Shown: positions 52,550 through 61,803 of the stretch, piece after piece
Numbering within the stretch: the stretch's first letter is position 1
How the letters are laid out: the number at the start of each line of letters is the position of its first letter
Origin: Arthrobacter sunyaminii
Lineage (GTDB): Bacteria; Actinomycetota; Actinomycetes; Actinomycetales; Micrococcaceae
Reading direction: 5' to 3'
DNA length: 64,000 nucleotides
NCBI RefSeq assembly: GCF_018866305.1
Contig: NZ_CP076456.1
Location: 868,001 to 932,000, forward strand
The notes under the pieces: model-generated
Told to the model about the DNA's origin: nothing
The model's input: only the letters and a program-made list of their open reading frames with translations
The model's database searches: none
Program-made: the position numbers and the translations under genes

Positions 52550-52603
52550 ACTTGTGCTGCATCCGCAGCCTGCTGCAGCTGCTTCCCGAAACAGGAAGTC
52601 CGG

Positions 52604-54337
52604 CTACGGCAGCATCCACCCCAGGATCGGCGTGGACTGCAGGTAGACCAGGGTGCACAGCACCAGCAGCAGGCCAACGCTCCAGCCCACCACCTTGCGC
52701 AGCAGCACCGATTCCTGGCCGTCCAGTTTCACGGCGGTGACTGCAATGGCGAGGTTCTGCGGGCTGATCAGCTTGCCCACCACGCCGCCGGTGGTGTTGG
52801 CCGCCACGAGGAGGTTCGGATCGATGCCGGCCTCAAGCCCGGCGGTCTGCTGGAGCCGGGCAAACAGGGCGTTGGCCGAGGTGTCCGAGCCGGTGACGGC
52901 AGTGCCGATCCACCCCAGCACGGGGGAGAGGAAGGCAAAGAATGCCCCGGTTCCGGCGAGCCAGGTGCCGATGGACACTGTCTGTCCGGAGAAGTTCATG
53001 ACGTAGGCCAGGGACAGTACGGAGAGGATGGTCAAGCCGGCCCAGCGCATGTTCCAGATGGTCCGGAAGATCTCCGCCACACCGTTGCCCACGGTCATGG
53101 AGTAGCGGCCGCCGTCGTCGTACTTTGCGTAGACCGCACACACAATAAGCCCCGTGATCAGCAGCAGCGTGCCCGGGCTGGAGAGCCAGTTAAAGGTGTA
53201 AATGGTGGAGGAGACGGGCTCGCCGGCGTCACTGAGCAGGCGGTCGTGCAGCCAGAGCCAGGGCACCTTGATGTCCGTGGAGGCCAGGAAAGCGGGAACG
53301 TCCGCGCCCCACTTCCACAGCTTGGCGATGCCGAAGATCAGGATCACCAGGAAATACGGGAAGAGGGCCAGCAGGGTGCGCGAACGGGTCAGCGAGTCCC
53401 CGTCCTTGACGGCTGCGGCGCTGCGGCTGCGGTTTCCGGAACCGCCGGCGTTGACGGAAGCGGAGCCGACGGCGAGGGCCGGCAGGCCCATGCGCTCGCG
53501 GGCAGCTTCCAGGCCGCGGGGCTGCCAGAACTTCAGGAAGACGACGGCGGCACCCAGACCTGCCAGTGCAGCCACGATGTCGGTGAGTTCGTAGGAGAAG
53601 AAGGTGGAGCAGAGCACCTGTGCAACGGCGAAGGCAACACCGGTGATCACGGCGGCGGGCCAGGTGTCCCGGACACCGCGGCGGCCGTCGAGGATGAAGA
53701 CCAGGATCAGCGGCACGACGACGGCCAGCACCGGTGCCTGCCGCCCAACAACTGCGCCGATGTGGCCGGCATCGAGTCCGGTCAGCGAGGCTGCGGTGGT
53801 GATCGGAATGGCCATGGCCCCGAAGGCAACCGGTGCGGTGTTGGCCACGAGCACGGCGGCAGCGGCCTTGAGCGGCTTGATGCCCAGCGCCACGAGCATG
53901 GTGGCCGTGATGGCCACGGGTGCGCCGAAGCCGGCAAGCGCCTCCAGGAGGCCGCCGAAGCAGAACGCCACCAGGATGGCCTGCACGCGCACGTCACCGC
54001 CGCCGATGACGTCAAAGACCCGGCGCAGGTCCTCGAACCGACCGCTCAGGACGGTGATCTGGTAGAGCCAGATGGCCATGATGACAATCCACAGCACCGG
54101 AAAGGCTCCAAAGACGGCGCCCTGGGTGGCGGACAGTACGGCCAGGCCCGCCGGCATCTCAAAAGCGAAGACGGCAACGGCGAGCGCCACCAGCAGGGCC
54201 ACCCCGCCCGCTACATGCGCCTTGACCTTTACGTAGGCAAGCAGCACAAAGAAGGTCAGCAGCGGCACAAGGGCTACCAGTGCCGACACGGCAACACTGT
54301 TGAGCACCGGATCAGTGCTGGGAATGAACGACTCCAC
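52604..54337 (-). CDS. lldP: L-lactate permease
   Basis: 577 residues, slightly longer than usual, with about 13-14 membrane helices. GLLEALAGFGAPVAITATMLVALG and the C-terminal NTTGGVVGKLISPQNLAIA block are hallmarks of the LctP/LldP family of lactate (and glycolate):H+ symporters. GTG 54337 has GGAGGA upstream. The promoter on the minus strand carries two TGGTCAGRCCA operators just after a -10-like TAGACT, consistent with LldR repression. Confidence 0.94.
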   Translation of the reverse strand: MESFIPSTDPVLNSVAVSALVALVPLLTFFVLLAYVKVKAHVAGGVALLVALAVAVFAFEMPAGLAVLSATQGAVFGAFPVLWIVIMAIWLYQITVLSGRFEDLRRVFDVIGGGDVRVQAILVAFCFGGLLEALAGFGAPVAITATMLVALGIKPLKAAAAVLVANTAPVAFGAMAIPITTAASLTGLDAGHIGAVVGRQAPVLAVVVPLILVFILDGRRGVRDTWPAAVITGVAFAVAQVLCSTFFSYELTDIVAALAGLGAAVVFLKFWQPRGLEAARERMGLPALAVGSASVNAGGSGNRSRSAAAVKDGDSLTRSRTLLALFPYFLVILIFGIAKLWKWGADVPAFLASTDIKVPWLWLHDRLLSDAGEPVSSTIYTFNWLSSPGTLLLITGLIVCAVYAKYDDGGRYSMTVGNGVAEIFRTIWNMRWAGLTILSVLSLAYVMNFSGQTVSIGTWLAGTGAFFAFLSPVLGWIGTAVTGSDTSANALFARLQQTAGLEAGIDPNLLVAANTTGGVVGKLISPQNLAIAVTAVKLDGQESVLLRKVVGWSVGLLLVLCTLVYLQSTPILGWMLP

Positions 54338-54366
54338 GGGGTTCCTCCGCTTTGAGGGGCAAGGTA

Positions 54367-54391
54367 TGGTCAGGCCACAGTGGTCAGACCA
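54367..54391. promoter_or_regulatory. two LldR-type operators in the lldP promoter
   Basis: TGGTCAGGCCA (54367-54377) and TGGTCAGACCA (54381-54391) are 14 bases apart. Both fit the FadR-subfamily TGGT-N3-ACCA form. They lie directly downstream of TAGACT (minus strand, 54401-54396), where a bound repressor would block lldP transcription. Confidence 0.75.
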
Positions 54392-54474
54392 AAGGAGTCT
54401 AGCGCAAATTGCGGATGTCTGTGATGGTGGTCACCAGCACCGGCGGGCTTGGATGTGTCCGCCGCAACATGTTC

Positions 54475-54490
54475 TACTATGGTCAGACCA
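54475..54490 (+). promoter_or_regulatory. lutA promoter with LldR-type operator
   Basis: A -10-like TACTAT (54475-54480) is followed immediately by TGGTCAGACCA (54480-54490), identical to the perfect site in front of lldP. This places both divergent units under one regulator. Confidence 0.75.
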
Positions 54491-54524
54491 CACGTTCGGG
54501 GCATTGCCCCGCTGAAAGGCAGCC

Positions 54525-55325
54525 ATGAGAATCGCTCTATTCGCCACCTGCATCGTGGACGCGATGTATCCGCGCACCGCCCGGGCAACGGTGGCCATCC
54601 TCGAGCGGCTGGGGCACGAAGTGGTGTTCCCCGCCGGGCAGGCCTGCTGCGGGCAGATGCATGTGAACTCCGGATACCTGCCCGAGGCCGTTCCCGTGGT
54701 CCGCAACCACATTGAAGCCTTCGAATCGCAGGACTACGACGTCGCAGTCGCGCCTTCCGGTTCCTGTGTCGCCTCGGTGAAACACCAGCATGCAATGGTG
54801 GCCCGGTCCTGCGGCGACGCAGCCCTGGAAGCTCGGGCGGAAGCCGTCGGCGCCAAGACCTATGAGCTTTCCGCACTCCTGACCGACGTTCTCGGCATCA
54901 CCAACGCCGCCGAACAGCTGGGATCCTGGTTCCCGCACAATGTCACCTACCACCCCAGCTGCCACGGCATGCGCCTGCTGCGGCTGGGTGACCGGCAGCT
55001 GAACCTGCTCCAGACCGTTGGCGGGATCACCGTGCAGCCGCTGCCCCAGGCTGACCAGTGCTGCGGCTTCGGCGGCACCTTCTCGATGAAGAACGCGGAT
55101 GTTTCCACCGCCATGCTCGAGGACAAAACAGCCAACATTAGAGCCACCGGAGCCGAGCTGTGCTCCGGCGGAGACGCTTCCTGCCTGCTGCACATTGGCG
55201 GCGGGCTTTCCCGGGAAGGCAGCAGCGTCACCACCCTGCACCTCGCCGATATCCTCGCCAGCACCCGTGAAAATCCGGTGTCCGTCACCGGAGACGTTCT
55301 CGTGAGCGGAAAGGCTTCCCGATGA
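54525..55325 (+). CDS. lutA: lactate utilization protein A, (Fe-S)-binding
   Basis: 266 residues. Two CCG domains are seen: QACCGQMHVN and the later DQCCGFGGTFSMKNADVS, together with YHPSCHGMRLLRLG. With LutB and LutC it forms the L-lactate oxidising complex that makes pyruvate. AAAGGCAG precedes the ATG. It is the first gene of the lutABC operon, overlapped with lutB by ATGA. Confidence 0.95.
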   Translation: MRIALFATCIVDAMYPRTARATVAILERLGHEVVFPAGQACCGQMHVNSGYLPEAVPVVRNHIEAFESQDYDVAVAPSGSCVASVKHQHAMVARSCGDAALEARAEAVGAKTYELSALLTDVLGITNAAEQLGSWFPHNVTYHPSCHGMRLLRLGDRQLNLLQTVGGITVQPLPQADQCCGFGGTFSMKNADVSTAMLEDKTANIRATGAELCSGGDASCLLHIGGGLSREGSSVTTLHLADILASTRENPVSVTGDVLVSGKASR

Positions 55326-56851
55326 GCACCACCTACCTGGGCATGCCAACACTGCCCGTCTTCGGGCAGGGCAACCTCAACGCCACCGAGTCCTTCCCTG
55401 CGGCGGCCAAGCGCGAGCTGGGCAACAGCCAGCTGCGCGCCAATCTGGGCCACGCCACCCACACCATCCGCGACAAGCGGCTGCGGGTGGTGGGGGAACT
55501 GCCGGACTGGGAGGACCTGCGCAGCGCCGGAAGCGCCACCAAACAGGCCGTCATGGCGCGGCTGCCCGAGCTGCTGGAACAGTTTGAGCAGAACTTCACG
55601 GCCCGCGGCGGCATCATCCACTGGGCCCGGGACGCTGCTGAAGCCAATGAGATTGTCCGCGACCTGATCCGCGAACAGGGCGTGGATGAAGTGGTCAAGG
55701 TGAAGTCCATGGCCACCCAGGAAATCGGCCTGAACGAGTACCTGGAAGAACAGGGCATTGCCGCCTTTGAAACCGACCTGGCCGAGCTGATTGTTCAGCT
55801 GGACCATGACAAGCCCAGCCACATCCTGGTCCCTGCCATCCACAAAAACCGCACCCAGGTCCGGGACATCTTCCTGCGGGAAATGCCCGGCGTGGACCCG
55901 GACCTCACCGACAACCCGGCCAAGCTGGCCGAAGCTGCGCGTGCCCACCTGCGCCGGAAGTTCCTTTCCGCCAAGGTGGCCATCTCCGGTGCCAACTTTG
56001 CGATCGCAGACGCCGGGACCCTCGCCGTCGTCGAATCAGAAGGCAACGGGCGCATGTGCCTGACCCTGCCCGAAACCCTGATCACCGTCATGGGCGTGGA
56101 AAAGCTGCTGCCGTCCTGGCAGGACCTTGAAGTGTTCATGCAGCTGCTGCCGCGCTCCTCCACCGGGGAACGGATGAATCCCTACACCTCGCTGTGGACC
56201 GGCGTCACCGAAGGCGACGGTCCGCAGAACGTGCACCTGGTGCTCCTGGACAACGGCCGCAGCGCCGCCCTGGCCGATGAAATGGGCCGCTCGGCCCTGC
56301 ACTGCATCCGCTGCTCGGCGTGCATGAATGTGTGCCCGGTGTACGAACGCACCGGAGGCCATGCCTACGGCTCCACCTATCCGGGGCCCATCGGCGCCAT
56401 CCTGTCGCCGCTGATGACCGGCATCACTTCCGAGGAAAACAGTTCGCTGCCGTATGCCTCCTCGCTCTGCGGCGCCTGCTATGACGCCTGCCCGGTCAAA
56501 ATCAACATCCCGGAAATTCTGGTGCACCTGCGCGCGGAGGACGTGGACAGCAAGCGGGGCAAGAAGAAGCTGCCCTCCCAGATGGACTTGATGATGAAGG
56601 GTGCCTCCTGGGCGTTCTCCTCCGGGAAGCATCTTGGATTGCTGGAAAAGGGACTGCCCCTGGGCCGGATTGCCGCCGGCCGCAAAAAGAAGATCACCAA
56701 GCTGCCCGGCCTTGTGGGCGGCTGGACACAGAGCCGGGACATCCCGGCTCCGCCCGCCGCATCGTTCCGCGACTGGTGGGCCAAGGAACACAAGGATCCC
56801 GCTGCGGGGTCCACCCCCACGGATTCCGCGAACACGGGAGAACAGGCATGA
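55322..56851 (+). CDS. lutB: lactate utilization protein B, iron-sulfur subunit
   Basis: 509 residues. An N-terminal LUD domain is followed by two [4Fe-4S] ferredoxin motifs (CIRCSACMNVCPVYERTGG and CGACYDACPVKINIP). The C-terminal extension is Lys/Pro-rich (GRKKKITKLPG). It is the electron-transferring core of the LutABC L-lactate dehydrogenase. ATGA overlaps couple it to lutA and lutC. Confidence 0.95.
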   Translation: MSTTYLGMPTLPVFGQGNLNATESFPAAAKRELGNSQLRANLGHATHTIRDKRLRVVGELPDWEDLRSAGSATKQAVMARLPELLEQFEQNFTARGGIIHWARDAAEANEIVRDLIREQGVDEVVKVKSMATQEIGLNEYLEEQGIAAFETDLAELIVQLDHDKPSHILVPAIHKNRTQVRDIFLREMPGVDPDLTDNPAKLAEAARAHLRRKFLSAKVAISGANFAIADAGTLAVVESEGNGRMCLTLPETLITVMGVEKLLPSWQDLEVFMQLLPRSSTGERMNPYTSLWTGVTEGDGPQNVHLVLLDNGRSAALADEMGRSALHCIRCSACMNVCPVYERTGGHAYGSTYPGPIGAILSPLMTGITSEENSSLPYASSLCGACYDACPVKINIPEILVHLRAEDVDSKRGKKKLPSQMDLMMKGASWAFSSGKHLGLLEKGLPLGRIAAGRKKKITKLPGLVGGWTQSRDIPAPPAASFRDWWAKEHKDPAAGSTPTDSANTGEQA

Positions 56852-57483
56852 GCGCACGGACAGACATCCTGGACCGGCTGCGCTCAGCGCTGCGGGATCA
56901 CCCTGCGGTGCCGGAGATTCCGCGGACCTACCGCGAAGACTCCGGCATGAGCGTCGAAGAACGCATTGAACTGCTGGTGGACCGGCTGGTGGATTACAAG
57001 GCCGGAGTCACCGTGGTGGATGAAGCGGGGCTGGCTCCGCGGATCGCCGAGCTGCTCCGGGACGCCGCCAGTTACGTGGTTCCCGCCGGGATCGACGGCG
57101 CCTGGCTGGCGGACGCGGAAGCAGCGGCCCCCGGGCGCCGCCGGATCGACGCCGCAGACGCGCCGCTGAGCGTGGCGGAGCTGGATGCGGTGGACGCCGT
57201 CGTCACCGGCAGCGCCGTCTCCGTGGCGGAGACCGGAACAATCATTCTGGACGGCAGCCCGAACCAGGGCCGGCGCGCCATCACGCTGGTTCCGGACCAC
57301 CACATTTGTGTGGTGCGGGAGGGGGACATCGCCGGGATTCTTCCCGAAGCGCTGCGCCGGCTGGACGGCACCCGTCCGCTGACCTGGATCAGTGGTCCCA
57401 GCGCCACCTCGGACATTGAGCTGGAACGGGTCGAAGGAGTGCACGGGCCGCGGAACCTGGACGTCGTTATCGTCCGCAGCTGA
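56848..57483 (+). CDS. lutC: lactate utilization protein C, LUD domain
   Basis: 211 residues from ATG 56848, overlapping the lutB stop. The LUD domain shows VTGSAVSVAETGTIILDGSPNQGRRA and VPDHHICVV, the conserved strand and glycine-rich blocks. It is the third subunit of the L-lactate oxidation complex. A longer in-frame start at 56776 lies within lutB and is not needed. Confidence 0.94.
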   Translation: MSARTDILDRLRSALRDHPAVPEIPRTYREDSGMSVEERIELLVDRLVDYKAGVTVVDEAGLAPRIAELLRDAASYVVPAGIDGAWLADAEAAAPGRRRIDAADAPLSVAELDAVDAVVTGSAVSVAETGTIILDGSPNQGRRAITLVPDHHICVVREGDIAGILPEALRRLDGTRPLTWISGPSATSDIELERVEGVHGPRNLDVVIVRS

Positions 57484-57497
57484 GGCTGCGGTTACCG

Positions 57498-58601
57498 CTA
57501 CGCTGCGAGTTTCTCCTCGATCTCCGGAAGTTCCGCCAGCAGGTCCTCCTCCAGGGCGATGACCTTCTCGAGCGGCCGCCGGGGCAGGGCGGAAACGCCG
57601 GTCACATCTTCCAGGAAGGCAACGGTCTGCTGCAGTGATTCCCTTGCCTCGGGACGGTGCAGCTGGAACTGGTACTCGTGGCCCAGAGCCGGCTTGTAAT
57701 CCTGGGGCCAAAAGCTGCGGACCACCGGCACGCCAAGTTCCTCCAGCCGGTCCGCCAGGGGAAGGGACTGGGTGAGGGTCAGATTGTCGCCGTTGCCGCC
57801 GGAAATGTAGGTGGGCGGAAAGCGGTGGTCCACGTGCGCCGGGATGGACATGTGGGCTGCGGCCGAGGTTGCTGCCCAGTCCCTGGATCCGGTGTAGGAC
57901 CAGAGTGCCTTCCGCAGGCCCCAGCCCACGGGGCCTGCCATGCTGGCCACGGCATCCAAATCGAAAACGCCGCAGTTCAGCAGGATTCCGCGCAGCTGAC
58001 CGGGTGCGGCCGCGGGGACAACACCGGTGTCCCGGGCGTACTCCGGGTTGGTGACTGCCAGTGCCAGCTGGGCGGCCAGCTGTGCCCCGGCGGAATCACC
58101 GGCGAGAACAATGCGGTTCGGGTCCAGCCCGTAGCGGTCCGCATGTTCGCGTATGAAAGCCAGCGCCGCGTTCAGCTCTTTTACCGCGGTGGGATAGACC
58201 GCTTCGGGCGAGATGGAATACCCCACGCCCACCACCGCGTAGCCGTAACCGGCGAGGACCTTCAGGTAGGGTGCCACGTCTTCCTTGGAGCCTGAGATCC
58301 AGGCACCGCCATGGATCCACATCACCACGGGAAGCGGTTTTCGGTCTGTGGCCGGAAGGAACAGGTCCAGGGACGGTTTGCCGGTCCCCAGATAGTGCAG
58401 TCCGCGGTGGCGCGTGACGCGGAAACCGGGAATATGGGGCTGGATTTTCGTCGCCTGGAATTTGTTGGCACTGGAGAAAACCCCGCGAATAAGCAGTACC
58501 GACGGCAGGGGGTGCCGGTGCAGCGCCACAGCTGCGGCCAATCCGGCAGCGGCGGCTGCGCCTGCCGCCAGTCCCACCGCGGGAAGCGAGAAGATCTTCA
58601 T
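57498..58601 (-). CDS. alpha/beta hydrolase (carboxylesterase type), membrane-anchored
   Basis: 367 residues. An N-terminal hydrophobic stretch (about 6-28) is a signal anchor. The oxyanion motif IHGGAW, the nucleophile GDSAGAQ, the aspartate in GNGDNLTL and histidine in GHEYQFQ define the HSL-like esterase fold. Substrate unknown. A -10-like TAGCTT (minus strand 58613-58608) lies six bases before the ATG with no ribosome binding site, another leaderless candidate. Confidence 0.87.
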   Translation of the reverse strand: MKIFSLPAVGLAAGAAAAAGLAAAVALHRHPLPSVLLIRGVFSSANKFQATKIQPHIPGFRVTRHRGLHYLGTGKPSLDLFLPATDRKPLPVVMWIHGGAWISGSKEDVAPYLKVLAGYGYAVVGVGYSISPEAVYPTAVKELNAALAFIREHADRYGLDPNRIVLAGDSAGAQLAAQLALAVTNPEYARDTGVVPAAAPGQLRGILLNCGVFDLDAVASMAGPVGWGLRKALWSYTGSRDWAATSAAAHMSIPAHVDHRFPPTYISGGNGDNLTLTQSLPLADRLEELGVPVVRSFWPQDYKPALGHEYQFQLHRPEARESLQQTVAFLEDVTGVSALPRRPLEKVIALEEDLLAELPEIEEKLAA

Positions 58602-58607
58602 CTTTTT

Positions 58608-58613
58608 AAGCTA
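58608..58613 (-). promoter_or_regulatory. -10-like TAGCTT six bases before the hydrolase start
   Basis: On the minus strand TAGCTT-AAAAAG-ATG. No Shine-Dalgarno sequence is seen. Confidence 0.45.
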
Positions 58614-58827
58614 GGACGCGCTTCTGGACGCCAAACGGCGCGTTTACCGCCAGCTGGCGGGTCCCGGCCGGCTGCTGCGAGGAATCTCATGCCCCGTGGT
58701 GTTTGGCGGCACAGGTGCAAGCAGCTGCTACCCGTTTCACGAATCTCTCTGGTGCACCGGCCGATGTGTTCGTATTCTTCCCTTTCAGCGGCGGAACGGG
58801 AGCCGCATCCTGGGGGAGGGACAAAAC

Positions 58828-59493
58828 ATGTGGTGGTTTTTTCTGGTGGGAAGCCTGATTGGCGTGGTTCTCGGCGTCGCCGCCGCCGTGCCGGGGCTGC
58901 GCTGGCTTCAGGGCGCGCGCGAGAGAAGGGCGCTGCAGGCACTGATCACCCAGGTGCACCTGAAACGGGCACTAGCCGAAAACGGTCCCGGCACCGCTGA
59001 GTCCGGGCTAGATCCTGTGCGGTGCCGTTCCAGCGTTATTGATATCCGTCTGCAGGTGCGCGAGACCCTGAGCGAGCTTCGTCCCGGCTCTTCTGCCTCC
59101 GCGAATACTTTGCTGGAGATGCATCGGGCCTGTGACACCTACCTGGATGCAACGGAGCGCCCCGGCGGAAGCGTTGAAGCCCGGTTGCGTGATCTGCGGC
59201 TTGTGCTCAACCAGGGTGCACGCCGCCTGAGCAGCGGCCGCCATGTGCAGTATCTGGCTCCGGGGGAGCGCGCGGCGGTCCGCCGGGAAATGCTGCTTGC
59301 CGCGCGTGCCAAAACCGAAGCACGGCGCAATCCAGGGACGGTTTCCCGGCCTCACACCGACAGCCCGGCGACGGTGCCGGGTCCACGGCGCGCGGCCCTG
59401 CTTGAATCGGACCGGCAGAACGCTGAAGCCTCCGCCCATGCTCGAGCGGCCCGCCGGCTTGTTGATCATTCGGACGCCCGGGTTCCCCTGTAG
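58828..59493 (+). CDS. membrane-anchored protein of unknown function
   Basis: 221 residues. ATG 58828 has GGGGGAGGG nine bases upstream. One N-terminal membrane helix (about residues 2-22) is followed by a mostly helical, arginine-rich cytoplasmic region (ERRALQALITQVHLKRAL, RLRDLRLVLNQGARRL, MLLAARAKTEARRN). I do not recognise it. It is transcribed alone. A longer in-frame frame from 58696 lacks a ribosome binding site. Confidence 0.68.
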   Translation: MWWFFLVGSLIGVVLGVAAAVPGLRWLQGARERRALQALITQVHLKRALAENGPGTAESGLDPVRCRSSVIDIRLQVRETLSELRPGSSASANTLLEMHRACDTYLDATERPGGSVEARLRDLRLVLNQGARRLSSGRHVQYLAPGERAAVRREMLLAARAKTEARRNPGTVSRPHTDSPATVPGPRRAALLESDRQNAEASAHARAARRLVDHSDARVPL

Positions 59494-59547
59494 GTCAGTC
59501 CAAGTCGGAGGGTGTGAGACGCACGGGAGGGAGCTGCTGCAGGTCAG

Positions 59548-61005
59548 TCAGAACCTTCCGGAACTGCCCGCCCCGGAAAAGCTGCCGCCCGAGCCGCCGT
59601 ACCCGGTGGAGCCGGACGCGGAGCTGCGGGCCGATTCCACGCTGCTGGTGCCGTGCTGGATGCCGGTGTTGAAGCTTCCCACCGAGTAGTAGAAGTAGGC
59701 GGGGAAGGCCGTGTCCACGATTCCGGGACGGTAGCTACGGTCCCGGCGGCCCGGCGCGGAGGCCTTGTCCAGTTCCTTCTGCATGAGCTTGCGCTCGCTG
59801 TCCGTCTTGGCCTGCGCCGAGATGACGGTTTGGGCGTGCTTGTCCAGCAGATCCGAGAGCTTTTCCCGGGCGGCCTTGATACGGTCCAGCGCCTGTTCGG
59901 GGGTAATACGGTCCTCAGCCAGTTCCGTGGCGGCGGCGGCAAGGTCCTCTTGGGTCTGGTGCCGGAAGGCCAGCAGTGCGCGGGCGGTCGCGGAATCCCT
60001 GGCCACGGCGTCCTTGCCTTCCAGCAGGTCATCCAGGCGGCCCAGATCCTCCTGCAGCGGATCGGTCTGGCGGTCCCAGGCCCGTTCCCAGCCCGGAGCC
60101 TTGTTGAGCAGCGCATTGGTGTCCGCGATGACGTCATCCAGGCCGTCCAGTTCAAGGGCGGCATCCGCGTACTCTTCCACCGTCACCGTGCTGCTGCGGT
60201 TCATCAGGTCCTTGTCGGAGAGGGCGTGGGCGGCGTTGTTCAGCGCCGTGGCCTTGTTGTAGCGCGTCATGAACGTGCGGTATTCCTCCAGCACCCGCGA
60301 CCCGTAGGAGGAATCATCCGGAATGGTGTTGGCGTTGACCTCCGTAGCGTCCAGGTCCCGGGTCACGCTGGAATAGCTGGCGTCGGCCTCGGTCAGCAGC
60401 TTCCGGTTTTTGGTCCGGCGGTTCCGCCGCACCACCACGTAGGTGACGACCGATCCCGCCGCGGCCACCCCGGCAACGATGAATCCGATGATGGCGCCGG
60501 GGGAGAGGTACCAGGGACGGTTGATCAGCTTGGCCGCTTCTTCGACGGCGGCAATGGTTCCTTCGGTCCAGTTGGCCTCGGCGAACAGCTCATTGGTTTC
60601 GCTCCGGATGTCCTCCTGCTGATCGAGGGATATCTTGCGGTCCTCGCCGTAGTACGTACCGGTCCACCGGCCCGTGGGATCCAGGGCGAAGATGAACAGG
60701 CCGTCCGCCCATTTCTGGCCGTCTTCGCTGAGCCACTCGGGGTGCTCTTCCCGGGCGAAGCGCAGCACTTCGGCGTTAAGAACGGTTCCGTCCTCATTGT
60801 CCGCAGGCCCGTTGTAGGTATAGACGGCAACCGTGGTGGGTTCCCGGAACTCAATATTTTCCAGTGCCGGCAGGAGCGTATTGCTGTCCAGGACTCCTGC
60901 GGTGTCTTCGACGATCACCTCGTCCGGCGTAACGGCAGCGGCAGCGGCGGCACCCCCGGTCAGCGTGATCAGGACCAGCAGCAGCGTAGTCAGTGCCCGG
61001 CGCAT
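59548..61005 (-). CDS. TPM/DUF5129-like secreted, membrane-anchored protein
   Basis: 485 residues. A signal peptide (about 1-25) is followed by a TPM-like domain (VEDTAGVLDSNTLLPALENI near residue 32, then the DGQKWADGLFIFALDP segment), a membrane helix at about 168-190, a long coiled-coil region rich in Asp, Leu and Glu, and a C-terminal Ser/Gly tail (SGGSFSGAGSSGRF). This is the layout of actinobacterial DUF5129 proteins, whose role is unknown. GGGGGAAA precedes the ATG, and TAGGCT on the minus strand may be its -10 box. Confidence 0.75.
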   Translation of the reverse strand: MRRALTTLLLVLITLTGGAAAAAAVTPDEVIVEDTAGVLDSNTLLPALENIEFREPTTVAVYTYNGPADNEDGTVLNAEVLRFAREEHPEWLSEDGQKWADGLFIFALDPTGRWTGTYYGEDRKISLDQQEDIRSETNELFAEANWTEGTIAAVEEAAKLINRPWYLSPGAIIGFIVAGVAAAGSVVTYVVVRRNRRTKNRKLLTEADASYSSVTRDLDATEVNANTIPDDSSYGSRVLEEYRTFMTRYNKATALNNAAHALSDKDLMNRSSTVTVEEYADAALELDGLDDVIADTNALLNKAPGWERAWDRQTDPLQEDLGRLDDLLEGKDAVARDSATARALLAFRHQTQEDLAAAATELAEDRITPEQALDRIKAAREKLSDLLDKHAQTVISAQAKTDSERKLMQKELDKASAPGRRDRSYRPGIVDTAFPAYFYYSVGSFNTGIQHGTSSVESARSSASGSTGYGGSGGSFSGAGSSGRF

Positions 61006-61110
61006 CGTTTCCCCCTGTTGACGACTAATTTGGGCACGAGCCTAGCGCGGATCCGGGCGGGGGTCAGCCCGCCGCCGATCCTGCACCGGAGATGATGATG
61101 CGGCTGCGCC

Positions 61111-61803
61111 TCAGATCAACATGGCCGTGCGGACTGTTTCCGCAGCTGATGCACCGCCGCGGCCGCTTGAGCTGACCCGCCCGGCCGCCAGGACGTAGTA
61201 CGTGTCCGCGGCCCGCAGTGCGAAGCCGATGTGCTGTTCCACCAGGAGTACCCGCATGCCGGACCGCGAGGCGAGGTTCATGATGGTCTGCTCAATCTCG
61301 GCCACAACGTTGGGCTGGATGCCCTCCGTCGGTTCGTCCAGAATCAGCAGGGTGGGTTCGGTGATCAGTGCGCGGGCAATGGCCAGCTGCTGCCGCTGCC
61401 CGCCGGAAAGCAGTCCCGCGCGTCGGGCCAGCAGCGGTTTCAGCGCCGGAAACATGTCCAGCGCTTCATCCACCAGTGCCTTGCCGCGCTTGCGCCCGTC
61501 CGCCACCAGCCGCAGGTTTTCCAGCGTGGTCAGCGGACCGAAGGACTGCTGGCCCTGCGGAACGTAGGCCAGTCCGCGTGCCACCCGCTGATGCGGGCGC
61601 AGTCCTGCGATGTCTTCGCCGTTGAACAGGATGCTTCCGGCTGTGGGCTTGATGATGCCGACGACGGCGCGCAGCAGTGTGGATTTGCCGGCACCGTTGT
61701 GTCCCAGGACGGAGGCGACGGCGTCATCGGGCACCGTCACGGAGACCCCGTGCAGCACTTCGGTGCGTCCGTACCCTGCCTTGAGGTCCTTGATTTCCAG
61801 CAT
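61111..61803 (-). CDS. urtE: urea ABC transporter ATP-binding subunit UrtE
   Basis: 230 residues. Walker A GHNGAGKST, signature LLSGGQRQQL and Walker B LLILDEPTEGIQPN are seen; the EPTEGIQPN stretch and YGRTEVLHGV opening are typical of UrtE among branched-chain-type ATPases. The stop is at 61111. The start abuts urtD (one-base overlap). It powers urea import. Confidence 0.92.
   Translation of the reverse strand: MLEIKDLKAGYGRTEVLHGVSVTVPDDAVASVLGHNGAGKSTLLRAVVGIIKPTAGSILFNGEDIAGLRPHQRVARGLAYVPQGQQSFGPLTTLENLRLVADGRKRGKALVDEALDMFPALKPLLARRAGLLSGGQRQQLAIARALITEPTLLILDEPTEGIQPNVVAEIEQTIMNLASRSGMRVLLVEQHIGFALRAADTYYVLAAGRVSSSGRGGASAAETVRTAMLI

Noticed and set aside
54425..54436. TGGTGGTCACCA near the lldP-lutA gap as a fourth LldR site
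   Set aside because: The arms match but the centre is 4 bases instead of 3, so it does not fit the other three sites.
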